From the NCBI RefSeq assembly GCF_026342405.1, contig NZ_JAPEMU010000001.1:2542001-2606000 (forward strand): a DNA stretch of 64,000 nt. Reading direction: 5' to 3'. The position numbers and the translations under genes were made by a program. The stretch is from Kitasatospora sp. NBC_00240 (GTDB lineage Bacteria; Actinomycetota; Actinomycetes; Streptomycetales; Streptomycetaceae). The notes under the pieces were generated by a model. The model saw nothing but the letters and a program-made list of their open reading frames with translations. It did not search any database and was not told the DNA's origin. Shown here piece after piece: positions 41,966-50,864 of this stretch. How positions within the stretch are numbered: position 1 is the stretch's first letter; every line of letters begins with the position of its first letter.

Positions 41966-42056
41966 CGGCGGGCGGGCGGCGGGCGGCGGGCGGCGGGCGG
42001 GCGGGCGGGCGGGCGGTCGGCGGGCGGCAGGCGGCGGGCGCAGGCCTGGCGTACGG
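41966..42056. repeat. GGGC-rich simple repeat between convergent genes
   Basis: GCGGGCGG-type repeats fill the 91 bp between the ino1 stop and the HxlR stop. Many runs of three G lie on the plus strand, so a G-quadruplex is possible; there is no normal hairpin terminator. Confidence 0.75.
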
Positions 42057-42470
42057 TCAGCGGGTGACCGGGCGGGGCTCCTCCGCGGCCTGCTCGTCGT
42101 ACTCCTCGCGGGCCGCGACCACCGACGACAGGTTCGCCTCGGCCCAGACGTTGATCTGGCCGATCAGGCCGCCGACGCTGCGGCCGAGGCCGGTCAGCTC
42201 GTACTCGACCCGAGGCGGGATGGTCGGGTAGACCGTGCGGGAGACCAGACCGTCGCGCTCCAGTCCGCGCAAGGTCTGGGTCAGGCTCTTCTGGGTGATG
42301 CCGTCCGCGCGCCGCAGCAGGACACCGAAGCGCCGCGGACCGTCGGCCAGCGCACCGAGGACCAGGAAGGTCCACTTGTTGGCGAGCAGCTGGAGTACCG
42401 AGCGTGACGCGCATTCGCGCAGGTAGACATCGGCAGTTCGCTGTCCGGCCAGTTCAGAGATGGTATCCAT
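42057..42470 (-). CDS. HxlR-family transcriptional regulator
   Basis: A 137-residue protein from ATG 42470. It has the HxlR winged-helix pattern: SVLQLLANKWTFLVLGALADGPRRFGVLLRR, ITQKSLTQTLRGLERDGLVSR and the wing TVYPTIPPRVEYELTGLG, with an early Cys (RECASRS) that may sense redox or aldehydes. It is divergent from an NADP-type oxidoreductase whose start is 101 bp away, the usual target arrangement. Its promoter predicts a leaderless mRNA. Confidence 0.9.
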   Translation of the reverse strand: MDTISELAGQRTADVYLRECASRSVLQLLANKWTFLVLGALADGPRRFGVLLRRADGITQKSLTQTLRGLERDGLVSRTVYPTIPPRVEYELTGLGRSVGGLIGQINVWAEANLSSVVAAREEYDEQAAEEPRPVTR

Positions 42471-42478
42471 GAGGTACC

Positions 42479-42507
42479 TATATACCGTCAAGGTGCCTTC
42501 TTCACAA
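42479..42507 (-). promoter_or_regulatory. promoter of the HxlR gene (leaderless)
   Basis: On the minus strand TTGTGA (42507-42502), 17 bp, then TATATA (42484-42479). The ATG begins 8 bp after the -10, so transcription should start at or next to the start codon. Confidence 0.55.
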
Positions 42508-42571
42508 GGGATACCGACTCGACCAGGATGGTGCTCACCAGCCGGTCCCCATCTCTGGAAGAGGTCCTCCC

Positions 42572-43543
42572 ATGTCGGTCAGCACGCACAACCTGCCCGC
42601 CGCCCCGCAGATGAACGCCATCGCCCAGCAGACCCTCGGCGGCCCCGAGGTGCTGGAGGCGGTCAGCACCGCACGCCCGGTGGCCGGCCCGGGCGAGATC
42701 CTGGTCAAGGTGCACGCGGCGGGCGTCAACCCGGTCGACCTGGCCGTCCGGGCCGGGTACTTCCCGCTGCTGGGCGAGCCACCCTTCTCGCTCGGCTGGG
42801 ACGTCGCCGGCAGCGTCGAAGTCGTCGGGGAGGGCGTCACCGGCTTCGCCGCCGGTGACGAGGTGTTCGGGATGCCGCGCTTCCCCCAGGCCGGCAACGC
42901 CTACGCCGAGTACGTCGCCGCCCCCGCCGAACAGTTCGCGCACCGACCCGCGGCGCTGCCGGTGATCGAGGCCGGCGCGCTCTCGCTCTCCGGGCTGACC
43001 GCCTACCAGGCGCTGGTCCGGATCGCCGGACTCCGGCCGGGGCAGCGGGTGCTGATCCACGCGGCCTCCGGCGGCGTCGGCCACCTCGCCGTCCAGGTCG
43101 CCAAGGCGCGCGGCGCGTACGTCATCGGGACGGCCCGGGCGGAGAAGCACACCATCCTGAAGAAGCTGGGGGCGGACGAGCTGATCGACTACACCCTGGC
43201 CGACTTCGCCGACGCGGTCGACCCGGTGGACGTGGTGTTCGACCTGGTCGGCGGCGAGAACGCGCGGCGCTCGGTGGCGGTGCTGCGGCCGGGCGGGCTG
43301 ATCGTCAGCGCCATCGACCACGACCCGGGGCTGACCCCGGAGGAGGCGCGGGAGCTGGGCGTGCGGTTCGAGCCGGTCGTCGTGCACCAGTCCGCGGAGG
43401 ACCTGGCGGGTCTGCGCGACCTGGTCGAGGCCGGGGCGCTGCGGGTCCACGTGGGCCTGACCCTGCCGCTGGCCGAGGCCGGGCAGGCACACCGGATCAG
43501 CGCCGGACGGGCGGTCACGGGCAAGCTCGTCCTGATCCCGTGA
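42572..43543 (+). CDS. zinc-independent quinone oxidoreductase/MDR family NADP-dependent oxidoreductase
   Basis: A 323-residue MDR-superfamily enzyme with GAGGTCC before ATG. It has the N-terminal GroES-like part (GEILVKVHAAGVNPVDLAVRAG) and the Rossmann motif VLIHAASGGVGHLAVQVAKARG, followed by GADELIDYTLADFADAV and VVFDLVGGENARRSVAVL. Zinc ligands of alcohol dehydrogenases are absent, as in quinone oxidoreductases. It probably reduces a quinone or enal with NADPH. The divergent HxlR gene is its likely regulator. Confidence 0.9.
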   Translation: MSVSTHNLPAAPQMNAIAQQTLGGPEVLEAVSTARPVAGPGEILVKVHAAGVNPVDLAVRAGYFPLLGEPPFSLGWDVAGSVEVVGEGVTGFAAGDEVFGMPRFPQAGNAYAEYVAAPAEQFAHRPAALPVIEAGALSLSGLTAYQALVRIAGLRPGQRVLIHAASGGVGHLAVQVAKARGAYVIGTARAEKHTILKKLGADELIDYTLADFADAVDPVDVVFDLVGGENARRSVAVLRPGGLIVSAIDHDPGLTPEEARELGVRFEPVVVHQSAEDLAGLRDLVEAGALRVHVGLTLPLAEAGQAHRISAGRAVTGKLVLIP

Positions 43544-43741
43544 CGCACGGACGGGCGGGACGGGCGGGGTGCCGCCGGGCCGGCGGCGGGACGCGCGGGG
43601 CACGGGCGGGGGCGGCCTCGGGGCGCGGGGGGACAGCCGGGCGGCGGGCGGGCGGGCCCCGGTCAGGGGGCTGCCCGCCCGCGGCCCGGCCGGAGGGTGC
43701 CGGGGGCGGGGGTCGGGGCGGGGGCGCGGTGGGGGTCCCGC
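43544..43741. other. G-rich intergenic stretch
   Basis: This 198-bp gap between convergent genes is dominated by GGCGGGG/GGCGGGC runs on the plus strand. No gene is supported. Possible G-quadruplex or slow termination region. Confidence 0.5.
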
Positions 43742-45892
43742 TCAGCAATCGTCCGGCCGCGACCAGGCCGCCGCGCACAGGGCGGTGGCCAGCTCCTCCC
43801 CGTAGCAGGAGGCCGCCAGCCAGGCGGCCGTGAACGCGCGGTGGTCGTCGCCGACGATCCGCCCGAAGACGTCCCGCGGCTGGTCGGTGGCGCTCTCCCG
43901 CAGGCCGTCCAGCAGCAGGGCCGCCGTGGCCAGCCCGGCCGCGCGCAGGTGGCGCCCGTCCGCGGCGGCGGATTCCCGGGCGGCGCCCGGGCCGGCCAGC
44001 CCGAGGGCGCGGCGGCCGCCGGTGACGGCCTGCTCGACCCGGCGGGTCAACAGGTGCACGGGAGCCTCGACCGAGGCGGACCCGGTGCCGGCCGGACCGG
44101 GGACGACCTGGACGGGATCCGGGAGGGTGTCCCGAGCCGGGTCGGCGGCGGGCCCGGTGGAAAGGTCCGCCCCGGGCGGGAGGTCGGCGCGCTGCAGGCG
44201 CTCCAGGCCCAGGTTGACCCGGCCCGCGCGGTCGGCGGCGAGCGCGAGCGTCGCGCCCCCGCCCTCGGCCTCGACGCCGCCCTCGACCTCGGACCGGGCC
44301 TCCCCGCCGGGCTGGTGCTCCGGGGCCGCCGGGCCCACCGCGAGCAGCCGCAGCTCCGGGCGGGCGGCCCGTTCCAGTCGCCCGATCACCCGCAGCCGCA
44401 GGCCCGGGTGGCCGGCCAGCAGGGCGAGGTTGGCGCGATGGGCGAGGCCGGGGTGGTCGTGCGCCGGACGCAGGGCCACCGTCAGCCCCTGGCAGCGGGC
44501 CAGCACCTGGGGGGCGGCCGCGTCCCCATGGGTGGTGGTGCCGGCCAGCGTGACGTCCAGGAAGAGCAGATCGCCGCCGGCCGGCCGGCTGTCGTAGGGC
44601 AGGGCGGCCCAGGCCAGCGCGCGGGCGATCTGCCCGTCGACCGGCTCGGCCCAGAGCCGGGCGAGCGGCTCGGCCGTCCAGGCCGCCCCGGCGGCCCGGA
44701 CCGCGCGGACCTTCGCCCCGGCCCCGAGCCGGCCCGAGGCCGAGCGGGTGGCGCCCTGCACGGAGAGGCCGGCCCGGGTGAACTCGCGGTGGCTGAGCAT
44801 GGTGTCACCCAGCCGTACGGCGCGGCCGCCGGCGGCCAGGGCCTGGGGAGCGGCGGTGGCCGCGTCCGGGTGCGGGGTGATCTCCGCGACGGTGCTGAGC
44901 CGCCCGGACGCGTCCACCGCCCAGCTGAGCACACCCGCGTGGGTGGCCGTCAGCACGGGTTCGGCGAACAGACCGTACAGGCGCAGGCCGCCGGCCTCCT
45001 GGTACGCCTGGCGGGCCGTGCCGCGCAGCCCGGCCAGGACGGCGGGGGCGAGATCGGCGGCGGTCGGGGCGCTGAGGGTGGTGGCCAGGTCCAGCAGTTC
45101 GCGCAGGGCCGCGGCCAGCTCCGCGAGCCGGTGGTCCGGTTCGCCCGTCCGGGCGGCGCGCAGCCGGGTCGCCACCGCGACGGCCGCGGCGGCGGGCCGG
45201 TGCAGGCCGCTCAGCCGGGCCTGGTGGGCGGCCCGCAGCAGCTCCGCCTGGAGCACCCCGCCCGCACCGCTCACCCCGGCGGCCAGCGCGGCCGCGGCGG
45301 AGGCGCGCAGCCGCTCGGCGGCGGTGGACTCGGCGGGGGTGAGGGGCGCGGCCGTGGGTACGACGGCCGACCGGTCAGCGGCAGGACGCTCGGTGGCCGG
45401 GGGCTCGGTGGCAGGGGACTCGGTGGCGGCCTCCGGGCCGCCGGCAGGTGTTTCGTCGGCCTCGGCCCCGGACTCCTCGGCCCCGGACTCCTCCGCCCCG
45501 GACTCCGGGGTGCCGGGCCGGGTGCCGGGCGCTCCGGCCGCCGAGGTCTCGGCCTCCTCCGCACCGGGGTCGGCGAGCGGGGCCGCCGTGACCGCCGCCG
45601 CGCGGTGCAGGCAGGCGGGGGCCAGCAGGCAGCCGCAGCGGACGTCCGCCGCCGTACGGATGATGCCGCCGGGGGCGTGCAGGACGAGGCGGACGTCCTC
45701 GTCGACGTCGATCCGCCAGTCGTCCCCCTCCCTGCTCACCGGACGGCCGGCGAGCTTCGCGGCCGCGCCGTCGAGGCGTTTCTGCAGCCGGGGTGACAGG
45801 GCGGCCACCACCTCGGCGACCACCTCCGGCCGGACCGACGGCAGGGCCGTCGCGTCCCGGCCCGCGGTGTTCTCGTCGGTGTTCGGACTCAT
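43742..45892 (-). CDS. SWIM zinc-finger protein of the MoxR/VWA operon
   Basis: A 716-residue protein whose ATG overlaps the upstream VWA gene's stop (ATGA). The SWIM motif CxCx(n)CxH is visible at about residues 82-92 as RCGCLLAPACLH; before it lie SPRLQKRLDGAAAKLAGRPVS and DVRLVLHAPGGIIR. A Glu/Ser/Ala-rich linker follows, then a large C-terminal region with a conserved-looking WAVDASGRLSTVAEI and RHRANLALLAGHPGLRLRV. SWIM domains bind nucleic acid or protein. E. coli YehQ is the counterpart at the similar locus. It is the last gene of the five-gene operon. Confidence 0.85.
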   Translation of the reverse strand: MSPNTDENTAGRDATALPSVRPEVVAEVVAALSPRLQKRLDGAAAKLAGRPVSREGDDWRIDVDEDVRLVLHAPGGIIRTAADVRCGCLLAPACLHRAAAVTAAPLADPGAEEAETSAAGAPGTRPGTPESGAEESGAEESGAEADETPAGGPEAATESPATEPPATERPAADRSAVVPTAAPLTPAESTAAERLRASAAAALAAGVSGAGGVLQAELLRAAHQARLSGLHRPAAAAVAVATRLRAARTGEPDHRLAELAAALRELLDLATTLSAPTAADLAPAVLAGLRGTARQAYQEAGGLRLYGLFAEPVLTATHAGVLSWAVDASGRLSTVAEITPHPDAATAAPQALAAGGRAVRLGDTMLSHREFTRAGLSVQGATRSASGRLGAGAKVRAVRAAGAAWTAEPLARLWAEPVDGQIARALAWAALPYDSRPAGGDLLFLDVTLAGTTTHGDAAAPQVLARCQGLTVALRPAHDHPGLAHRANLALLAGHPGLRLRVIGRLERAARPELRLLAVGPAAPEHQPGGEARSEVEGGVEAEGGGATLALAADRAGRVNLGLERLQRADLPPGADLSTGPAADPARDTLPDPVQVVPGPAGTGSASVEAPVHLLTRRVEQAVTGGRRALGLAGPGAARESAAADGRHLRAAGLATAALLLDGLRESATDQPRDVFGRIVGDDHRAFTAAWLAASCYGEELATALCAAAWSRPDDC

Positions 45893-48800
45893 CGGATCTT
45901 CTCCCCCACCCAACGGGCCAGTTCCAGCGGGCTGAGCGCCGCCACGGGCATGCCGGCGGCGACCAGTTGCCCGGCCACCGCCTTCGAGTACCGGGCGCGC
46001 CCGGCGTCGTCCAGCGCGGCGCAGCCCAGCAGGTGGCAGCCGGCGCCGACCAGGGCGCGGGTGCGCGCCAGCAGGCCGCCCAGGGGGTAGCCCTCCTCGA
46101 AGTCGCTGATCACCGCGACCAGCGTGCGCGAGGGCACGGTGACGAGGCTCTGCGCGTACCGCAGGCCCGCCGCGATGTGCGTGCCACCGCCGACCCGGAC
46201 CTCCAGCAGCAGGCCGAGCGGGTCGTCCACCCGTTCGGTCAGGTCGACGATCTCGGTCGAGAAGGCCACGAAGTGGGTGCTCAGCGAGGGCACACCGGCC
46301 AGGATCGAAGCGGTCAGGGCGGCCCAGACGGTGGACGCCTCCATCGAGCCGGAGACGTCGACCACCAGGATCAGCCGCCAGTCGGAGGCCTTCCGGGCCT
46401 TGGTCCGGAACACCGGCCGGTCGGGGACGATCAGCGTGCCGCCGTCCGGCCCGGGGCGGGCGGTGGCGAGGTTGGCACGGATGGTGCGGTTCAGGTCGAG
46501 GCCGCCGCCGGGGCGGCTGCTCGGGCGCGGCACGCTGATCCCGGTCAGGGCGGGGCGCAGGGTGGTCGCCAGCTCGCGGGTCAGCTCCTCCACCAGTCGC
46601 CGGACCAGCGGGCGCAGGGCGGCGAGCCGGGCCTCGGGCAGGCCGCCGGCGTGGTCCAGGACGGTGCGCAGCAGGTCGACGGAGGGCCGGACCGCGTCGG
46701 GGTCGATGGCGGCCAGGGCGTCGGTGCGGCCGTGCTCGACGGCGGCGGCCAGCACCTCCTCGCGGATGCCGGGCCCGAACAGGGCGGCCAGGTCCTCGGA
46801 CCACTCGCGCACCCCCGGGTAGGGGGCGTCCCGCCCGCCGCTCCGGCCCGGTGCGGCGTCCGGGCCGGAGCCTTCGCCCCGGCCGGTGCCGTAGAGCTCG
46901 TCGAGGGCGGTGGCGAGGCGGGCGGAGCGGCCACTCAGGCCCCGGCTGCCGGGGCGGCCGAGCAGCAGCCGCCAACGGTCGGCCGGCGCCAGGTCGGCGG
47001 AGCCGGGACGGGCGGTGGACGGGACGGGGGTGGTGACGGGGGCGGTGGCGGGGACGGTCAACGGCGGCGTGGCGTCCCCGGGTCCGGGCGGCGCGGCCGG
47101 GGCCGTGCTGCCCCCGTCCTCGCTCACGCCGGGACCGGCGGCGCCGGGAGCCGTCGTGGTGAACAGGCCCCGGGCCTGCAGGGCCCGGCGGGCCGCGAGG
47201 TCGGCTCTGGTCCAGGCGGCGAGCAGCGCCGGGTCGAGGGTGTCGGGCAGGGCGTCGACACGTTCGCCGAGGCGTTCCTCGACCAGGGCGAGCAGCCGGT
47301 CACGGGCCGCCGGGCTGAGGGTGTCGAAGCCGCCGCGCAGGGCGGGCAGCCGGTCCAGGAAGGCCGTGTCCGGGAGGGCGGTGACGCGCTCCAGCAGGGG
47401 GTCGAGGACACCGGGGGCGGTGTTGAGCAGCCCCTCGGCGGCGCTGAGCAGGCCGGTGAGCGCCCGGGCCAGGGTGCGCCGGGAGTCGGCGTCGGTGGCG
47501 CCGTCCACCCAGGAGGCCGCCCGGTCGCCGAAGGCGGCGGGCGTCCGCTGCCCGAGCAGGACCTGGACGGCCCCGGCGGCGCCCCTGATCAGCGGGGTGC
47601 CGTCGGTGGCCAGCCCGGCGATCGTGTGGGCGAGCCGGACACCGCCGGACTCGTCGGCCCGGCGGGCCAGTTCGAGCAGGGCCCGGGCGTCGGCCGGGTC
47701 GTCGGAGCCGCCCAGGCCCTCCAGCTGCCGGACGGCGGCGACGGTCAGCAGTTCGGCCACCTCGGCGACGGCCCGGGTGCGCTCGTCGGCCGGCTCCAGC
47801 CCGGCGATGTGCCCGGCGGCCAGCCGGTCCAGCAGGGCGAGCGCCTCCAGGAGTTCGGGCAGGGTGCCGGTGGCGGGGAGCAGTTCGGCGAGCTGGGCGA
47901 GCCGGCTGTCGGCCAGTGCGGGCAGCCCGCAGGCGGCCGCGTCGGCGAGGCCCTGGACGGCCTGCCGGGCGGTCGTCCCGTCGCCCTCGGCCTCCCGGCG
48001 GAGCCGCTCGCGCAGGGCGCCCTCGGCGGCCTGGGCCGGGGTGACGCCCCGCATCCCGGCGACGGTCAGCATCGCGGCGACGGCCGGGGTCCAGTGGACC
48101 CGCCAGCGGGTGCCGAGTGCCTCCGTCCCGCCGGCCCCGGCGGTCGCGACGCTCTCGGCGTACGGGACGCCGCAGGCCTCCAGCCGGCGCAGCAGCAGTT
48201 CGCGGCGGCGGTCGAGGGCGGAGCGCAGCGGGTCGAGCCGCAGTTCGCGCGGGCCCGTCCCGTCGCTCGGCCGGGCGACGGCGGCTCTCGGGGAGGTGGC
48301 CCGGGCCCCGGCGGGGGCGTCCGCGCTGTCGGCCGGCCCGGGCAGGCCGAGTTCGGCGAGCAGGGCCTCGACGGCGGGGGCCAGGCCGCTGCGCGGCGCG
48401 CCCGGGGTGGGGCGGCCGGTGCGGGTGCCGACCAGGACCCGCTCCAGGGCGGCGGCGACGGCGCGGCCCCGGCCCAGCGGTTCGCCCTGGGCCAGGACGG
48501 TCTGGACGGCCTCGACGAGTTCGCCCCGGCCGGGGCCGGGCAGGCCGCGCAGCCGGGCGAGGTCCCCGGCGAGGCGGACGATCTCCCGGCCGTCGGCGGG
48601 CCCGGCGGGGTGGTCCTGGCCGCGCAGCGCCTCGCAGATCCGGACGGCGGCCAGGGTGAGGGCGTCCGCCAGCCGGGCCGGGTCGCCGCCGGCGTCGAGC
48701 ACGGCGTGCTGCCACTCGGGGTCGCGGATGCCGGCCGGGTAGCCGGACCGGGCGTCGAGCAGCGGGTAGGTGTACGGGATCAGCGAGACGACGTGCCCGG

Positions 48801-49674
48801 CGTCGGGGGACTCGGCGCGGCCGCTCTCCCCCGGCCCGGCCGGTCCGGTCGCGGCCGGTTCCGTCCCGGGCTGCTCCGTCCCGTCCGCAGGCTGGTACGC
48901 GTCGAGCAGCGCGGGCGCGTGGAAGGCGCCGATCACGGCCGCGACCCGGCGCCCGCCGGTGGCCGCCTCGGCGATCCGCTCCCGCATCCACGCCTCGCGC
49001 CGCAGGTCGTACGGGTCGACGCCGGGGCCAGGCGCCCGGCCGTCGCCCTCGGCGTCCCGGCGCAGGGCCCAGCCGACCAGCAGGGCGGCCCGGCGGACCG
49101 CCTCGGGGGTGGAGCCCGGCGCGGCGGTCTCCACCAGGCGGTCCCACAGGTCCTCGTCGGGACGGCCGGTGAGCCGGGCGCGCAGGGCGTCGGCCACCCC
49201 GGGGCCGCCGGCCGGCCGGCCCTGACGGCGGTGCTCCTCGCGGTGGCCGAGGGGCAGGTCGCAGGCGACGGCCTCGACCCCGTTGCGGGCGGCCCAGCGC
49301 AGGGCGGCCAGCTCCGGGGAGAAGTCGGCGAACGGGTAGAAGGCCGGCCCGGCGCCGTCCTCCCCGCCGGCCGCCGGGGCGGCGGCCAGCGCGACGGGGG
49401 CCCGCGTCCCCTCGTCGGCCAGCCAGGCCAGCCAGGGCTGGAACTCGCTCGGCAGCTCGACCAGCACGACGTCCGGCCGCGCCGCGTCCAGCAGGGCGGG
49501 CACCACGGCGGCGACCGACGGCGCGTGGTGCCGTACGCCGATCAGGTAGGGGCCGGGGCGGTCGACGCCGGAGGAGGCCAGCCGGGCCGCCTGGGTCTCG
49601 ACGGTGTGCCGGGCGTCGCCCGCCGACCCGGCGGTGACCGGGCCGGCGGGGGTGCCGGTTGCTGCCGTGCTCAT
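45889..49674 (-). CDS. DUF5682 (YehM-like) protein fused to VWA domain (YehP-like)
   Basis: A 1261-residue protein from ATG 49674. The N-terminal about 800 residues are DUF5682-type (GPYLIGVRHHAPSVAAVVPAL, DVVLVELPSEFQPWLAWL, RVAAVIGAFHAPALL). The C-terminus is a VWA domain with a complete MIDAS: LILVVDVSGSMEAS (DxSxS, about residue 1103), GGGTHIAAGLRYAQ (Thr) and VAVISDFEEGYPLGG (Asp). VWA domains bind metal and partner proteins of MoxR ATPases. In E. coli the two parts are separate genes, yehM and yehP; here they are one polypeptide. A Pro/Thr linker (PPLTVPATAPVTTPVPST) joins them. Confidence 0.85.
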   Translation of the reverse strand: MSTAATGTPAGPVTAGSAGDARHTVETQAARLASSGVDRPGPYLIGVRHHAPSVAAVVPALLDAARPDVVLVELPSEFQPWLAWLADEGTRAPVALAAAPAAGGEDGAGPAFYPFADFSPELAALRWAARNGVEAVACDLPLGHREEHRRQGRPAGGPGVADALRARLTGRPDEDLWDRLVETAAPGSTPEAVRRAALLVGWALRRDAEGDGRAPGPGVDPYDLRREAWMRERIAEAATGGRRVAAVIGAFHAPALLDAYQPADGTEQPGTEPAATGPAGPGESGRAESPDAGHVVSLIPYTYPLLDARSGYPAGIRDPEWQHAVLDAGGDPARLADALTLAAVRICEALRGQDHPAGPADGREIVRLAGDLARLRGLPGPGRGELVEAVQTVLAQGEPLGRGRAVAAALERVLVGTRTGRPTPGAPRSGLAPAVEALLAELGLPGPADSADAPAGARATSPRAAVARPSDGTGPRELRLDPLRSALDRRRELLLRRLEACGVPYAESVATAGAGGTEALGTRWRVHWTPAVAAMLTVAGMRGVTPAQAAEGALRERLRREAEGDGTTARQAVQGLADAAACGLPALADSRLAQLAELLPATGTLPELLEALALLDRLAAGHIAGLEPADERTRAVAEVAELLTVAAVRQLEGLGGSDDPADARALLELARRADESGGVRLAHTIAGLATDGTPLIRGAAGAVQVLLGQRTPAAFGDRAASWVDGATDADSRRTLARALTGLLSAAEGLLNTAPGVLDPLLERVTALPDTAFLDRLPALRGGFDTLSPAARDRLLALVEERLGERVDALPDTLDPALLAAWTRADLAARRALQARGLFTTTAPGAAGPGVSEDGGSTAPAAPPGPGDATPPLTVPATAPVTTPVPSTARPGSADLAPADRWRLLLGRPGSRGLSGRSARLATALDELYGTGRGEGSGPDAAPGRSGGRDAPYPGVREWSEDLAALFGPGIREEVLAAAVEHGRTDALAAIDPDAVRPSVDLLRTVLDHAGGLPEARLAALRPLVRRLVEELTRELATTLRPALTGISVPRPSSRPGGGLDLNRTIRANLATARPGPDGGTLIVPDRPVFRTKARKASDWRLILVVDVSGSMEASTVWAALTASILAGVPSLSTHFVAFSTEIVDLTERVDDPLGLLLEVRVGGGTHIAAGLRYAQSLVTVPSRTLVAVISDFEEGYPLGGLLARTRALVGAGCHLLGCAALDDAGRARYSKAVAGQLVAAGMPVAALSPLELARWVGEKIR

Positions 49675-49679
49675 CGTGT

Positions 49680-50864
49680 TCAGTCCTCCAGGGCCGAGCG
49701 CAGGTCCCACAGGGTGCGCCAGGTGGCGGCGCCCTGCTCGGCCCGGCGGCGGACCGGGCCGTCCCAGTAGCCGAGCAACCGGGCGGCGTCGGCCGGGTCG
49801 TCCTTGCGGACCACGCCGATCAGCTGACCGGGCAGCCGGCCGAGCAGGTCGCCGGTGCCGGGCAGGTAGGCGGCCGAGACGCCGAGGGCGGTGGCCACCG
49901 AGACGGCCTCGGCGGTGCTCATCACCGTCGACGGCCGCTCGACGTCCCAGCCCTCGGTGGAGCGGCCGGTGCGCAGGTCGCGGAAGGCGGTGACCAGGGC
50001 CTCCAGCACCGTGTCGTCCACGGCGTAGGCGGCGCCGGCCCGGGCGACGGCGGCGGTGGAGCGCCGGCGGACCAGCTCGACCTCGGCGGCGAGGCTGCCG
50101 ATCGGGCCGACCGTCTCGAAGTTGAACCGGCGCTTGAGGGCTGCGGACATCTCCGAGACGCCCTTGTCCCGCAGGTTGGCGGTGGCGATCAGGGTGAACC
50201 CGGCGGCGGCGTGCAGCTGGCCGTCCGGGGTGCCGGCCAGCTCGGGCACCGCGATCCGGCGCTCGGACAGCAGGGAGACCAGCGCATCCTGCACCTCGGG
50301 CAGGCAGCGGGTGACCTCCTCGACCCGGGCGACCGCGCCGGCCGTCATCGCGGTGAGCACGGGGGACGGCACCAGGGCGTCCCGGCTGGGGCCCTTGGCC
50401 AGCAGCAGGGCGTAGTTCCAGCCGTACTTGAGCTGGTCCTCGGTGGTGCCGGCGGTGCCCTGGACGGTCAGCGCGCTGGTGCCGCAGACGGCGGCGGCGA
50501 GCAGTTCGGAGAGCATCGACTTGGCGGTGCCGGGCTCGCCGACCAGCAGCAGGCCGCGCTCGCCGGCCAGCGTGACCACGCAGCGTTCGACCAGCGCGCG
50601 GTCGCCGACGAACTTCTGCTCGATCACCAGTCCGCGCCGACCGGCCTTCAGCTTCTCGCCGTCGCTGCCCAGCACGAAGGTGACGACCGCGCGCGGGGTG
50701 AGCCGCCAGCCGGGCGGGCGGGGGCCGCCGTCGTGGGCGGCGAGGAACTCCAGCTCGGCGGCGTACCTCTCCTCCGGCGGGATGACCTGGCGGTCGGCGG
50801 CGACGGCGGCGGGGGCGGGGGCGGTGCCCGTGCCGGGGTCGGTGTCGGTGACGGCGGTGCTCAT
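49680..50864 (-). CDS. MoxR-type AAA+ ATPase (YehL-like)
   Basis: A 394-residue protein from ATG 50864, overlapping the upstream stop as ATGA. Walker A is LLLVGEPGTAKSMLSELLAA (about residue 110) and the Walker B region reads AVARVEEVTRCLPEVQDALVSLLSERR. The Walker B acid pair is E-E, as is usual in this subgroup, instead of D-E. Sensor 1 is FTLIATANLRD and the second arginine is in ALKRRFNFETV. MoxR ATPases work with VWA proteins, as the metal-loading and chaperone pair. The gene ends 5 bp before the DUF5682-VWA start. Confidence 0.92.
   Translation of the reverse strand: MSTAVTDTDPGTGTAPAPAAVAADRQVIPPEERYAAELEFLAAHDGGPRPPGWRLTPRAVVTFVLGSDGEKLKAGRRGLVIEQKFVGDRALVERCVVTLAGERGLLLVGEPGTAKSMLSELLAAAVCGTSALTVQGTAGTTEDQLKYGWNYALLLAKGPSRDALVPSPVLTAMTAGAVARVEEVTRCLPEVQDALVSLLSERRIAVPELAGTPDGQLHAAAGFTLIATANLRDKGVSEMSAALKRRFNFETVGPIGSLAAEVELVRRRSTAAVARAGAAYAVDDTVLEALVTAFRDLRTGRSTEGWDVERPSTVMSTAEAVSVATALGVSAAYLPGTGDLLGRLPGQLIGVVRKDDPADAARLLGYWDGPVRRRAEQGAATWRTLWDLRSALED

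Noticed and set aside
42035..42056. Hairpin terminator after ino1
   Set aside because: Only G-rich simple repeats are present; no stem with complementary arms and T-run was found.
45793..49770. 1325-codon plus-strand frame opposite the DUF5682-VWA gene
   Set aside because: Gly/Gln/Arg-rich shadow without motifs. The minus strand has VWA and SWIM motifs and proper gene overlaps.
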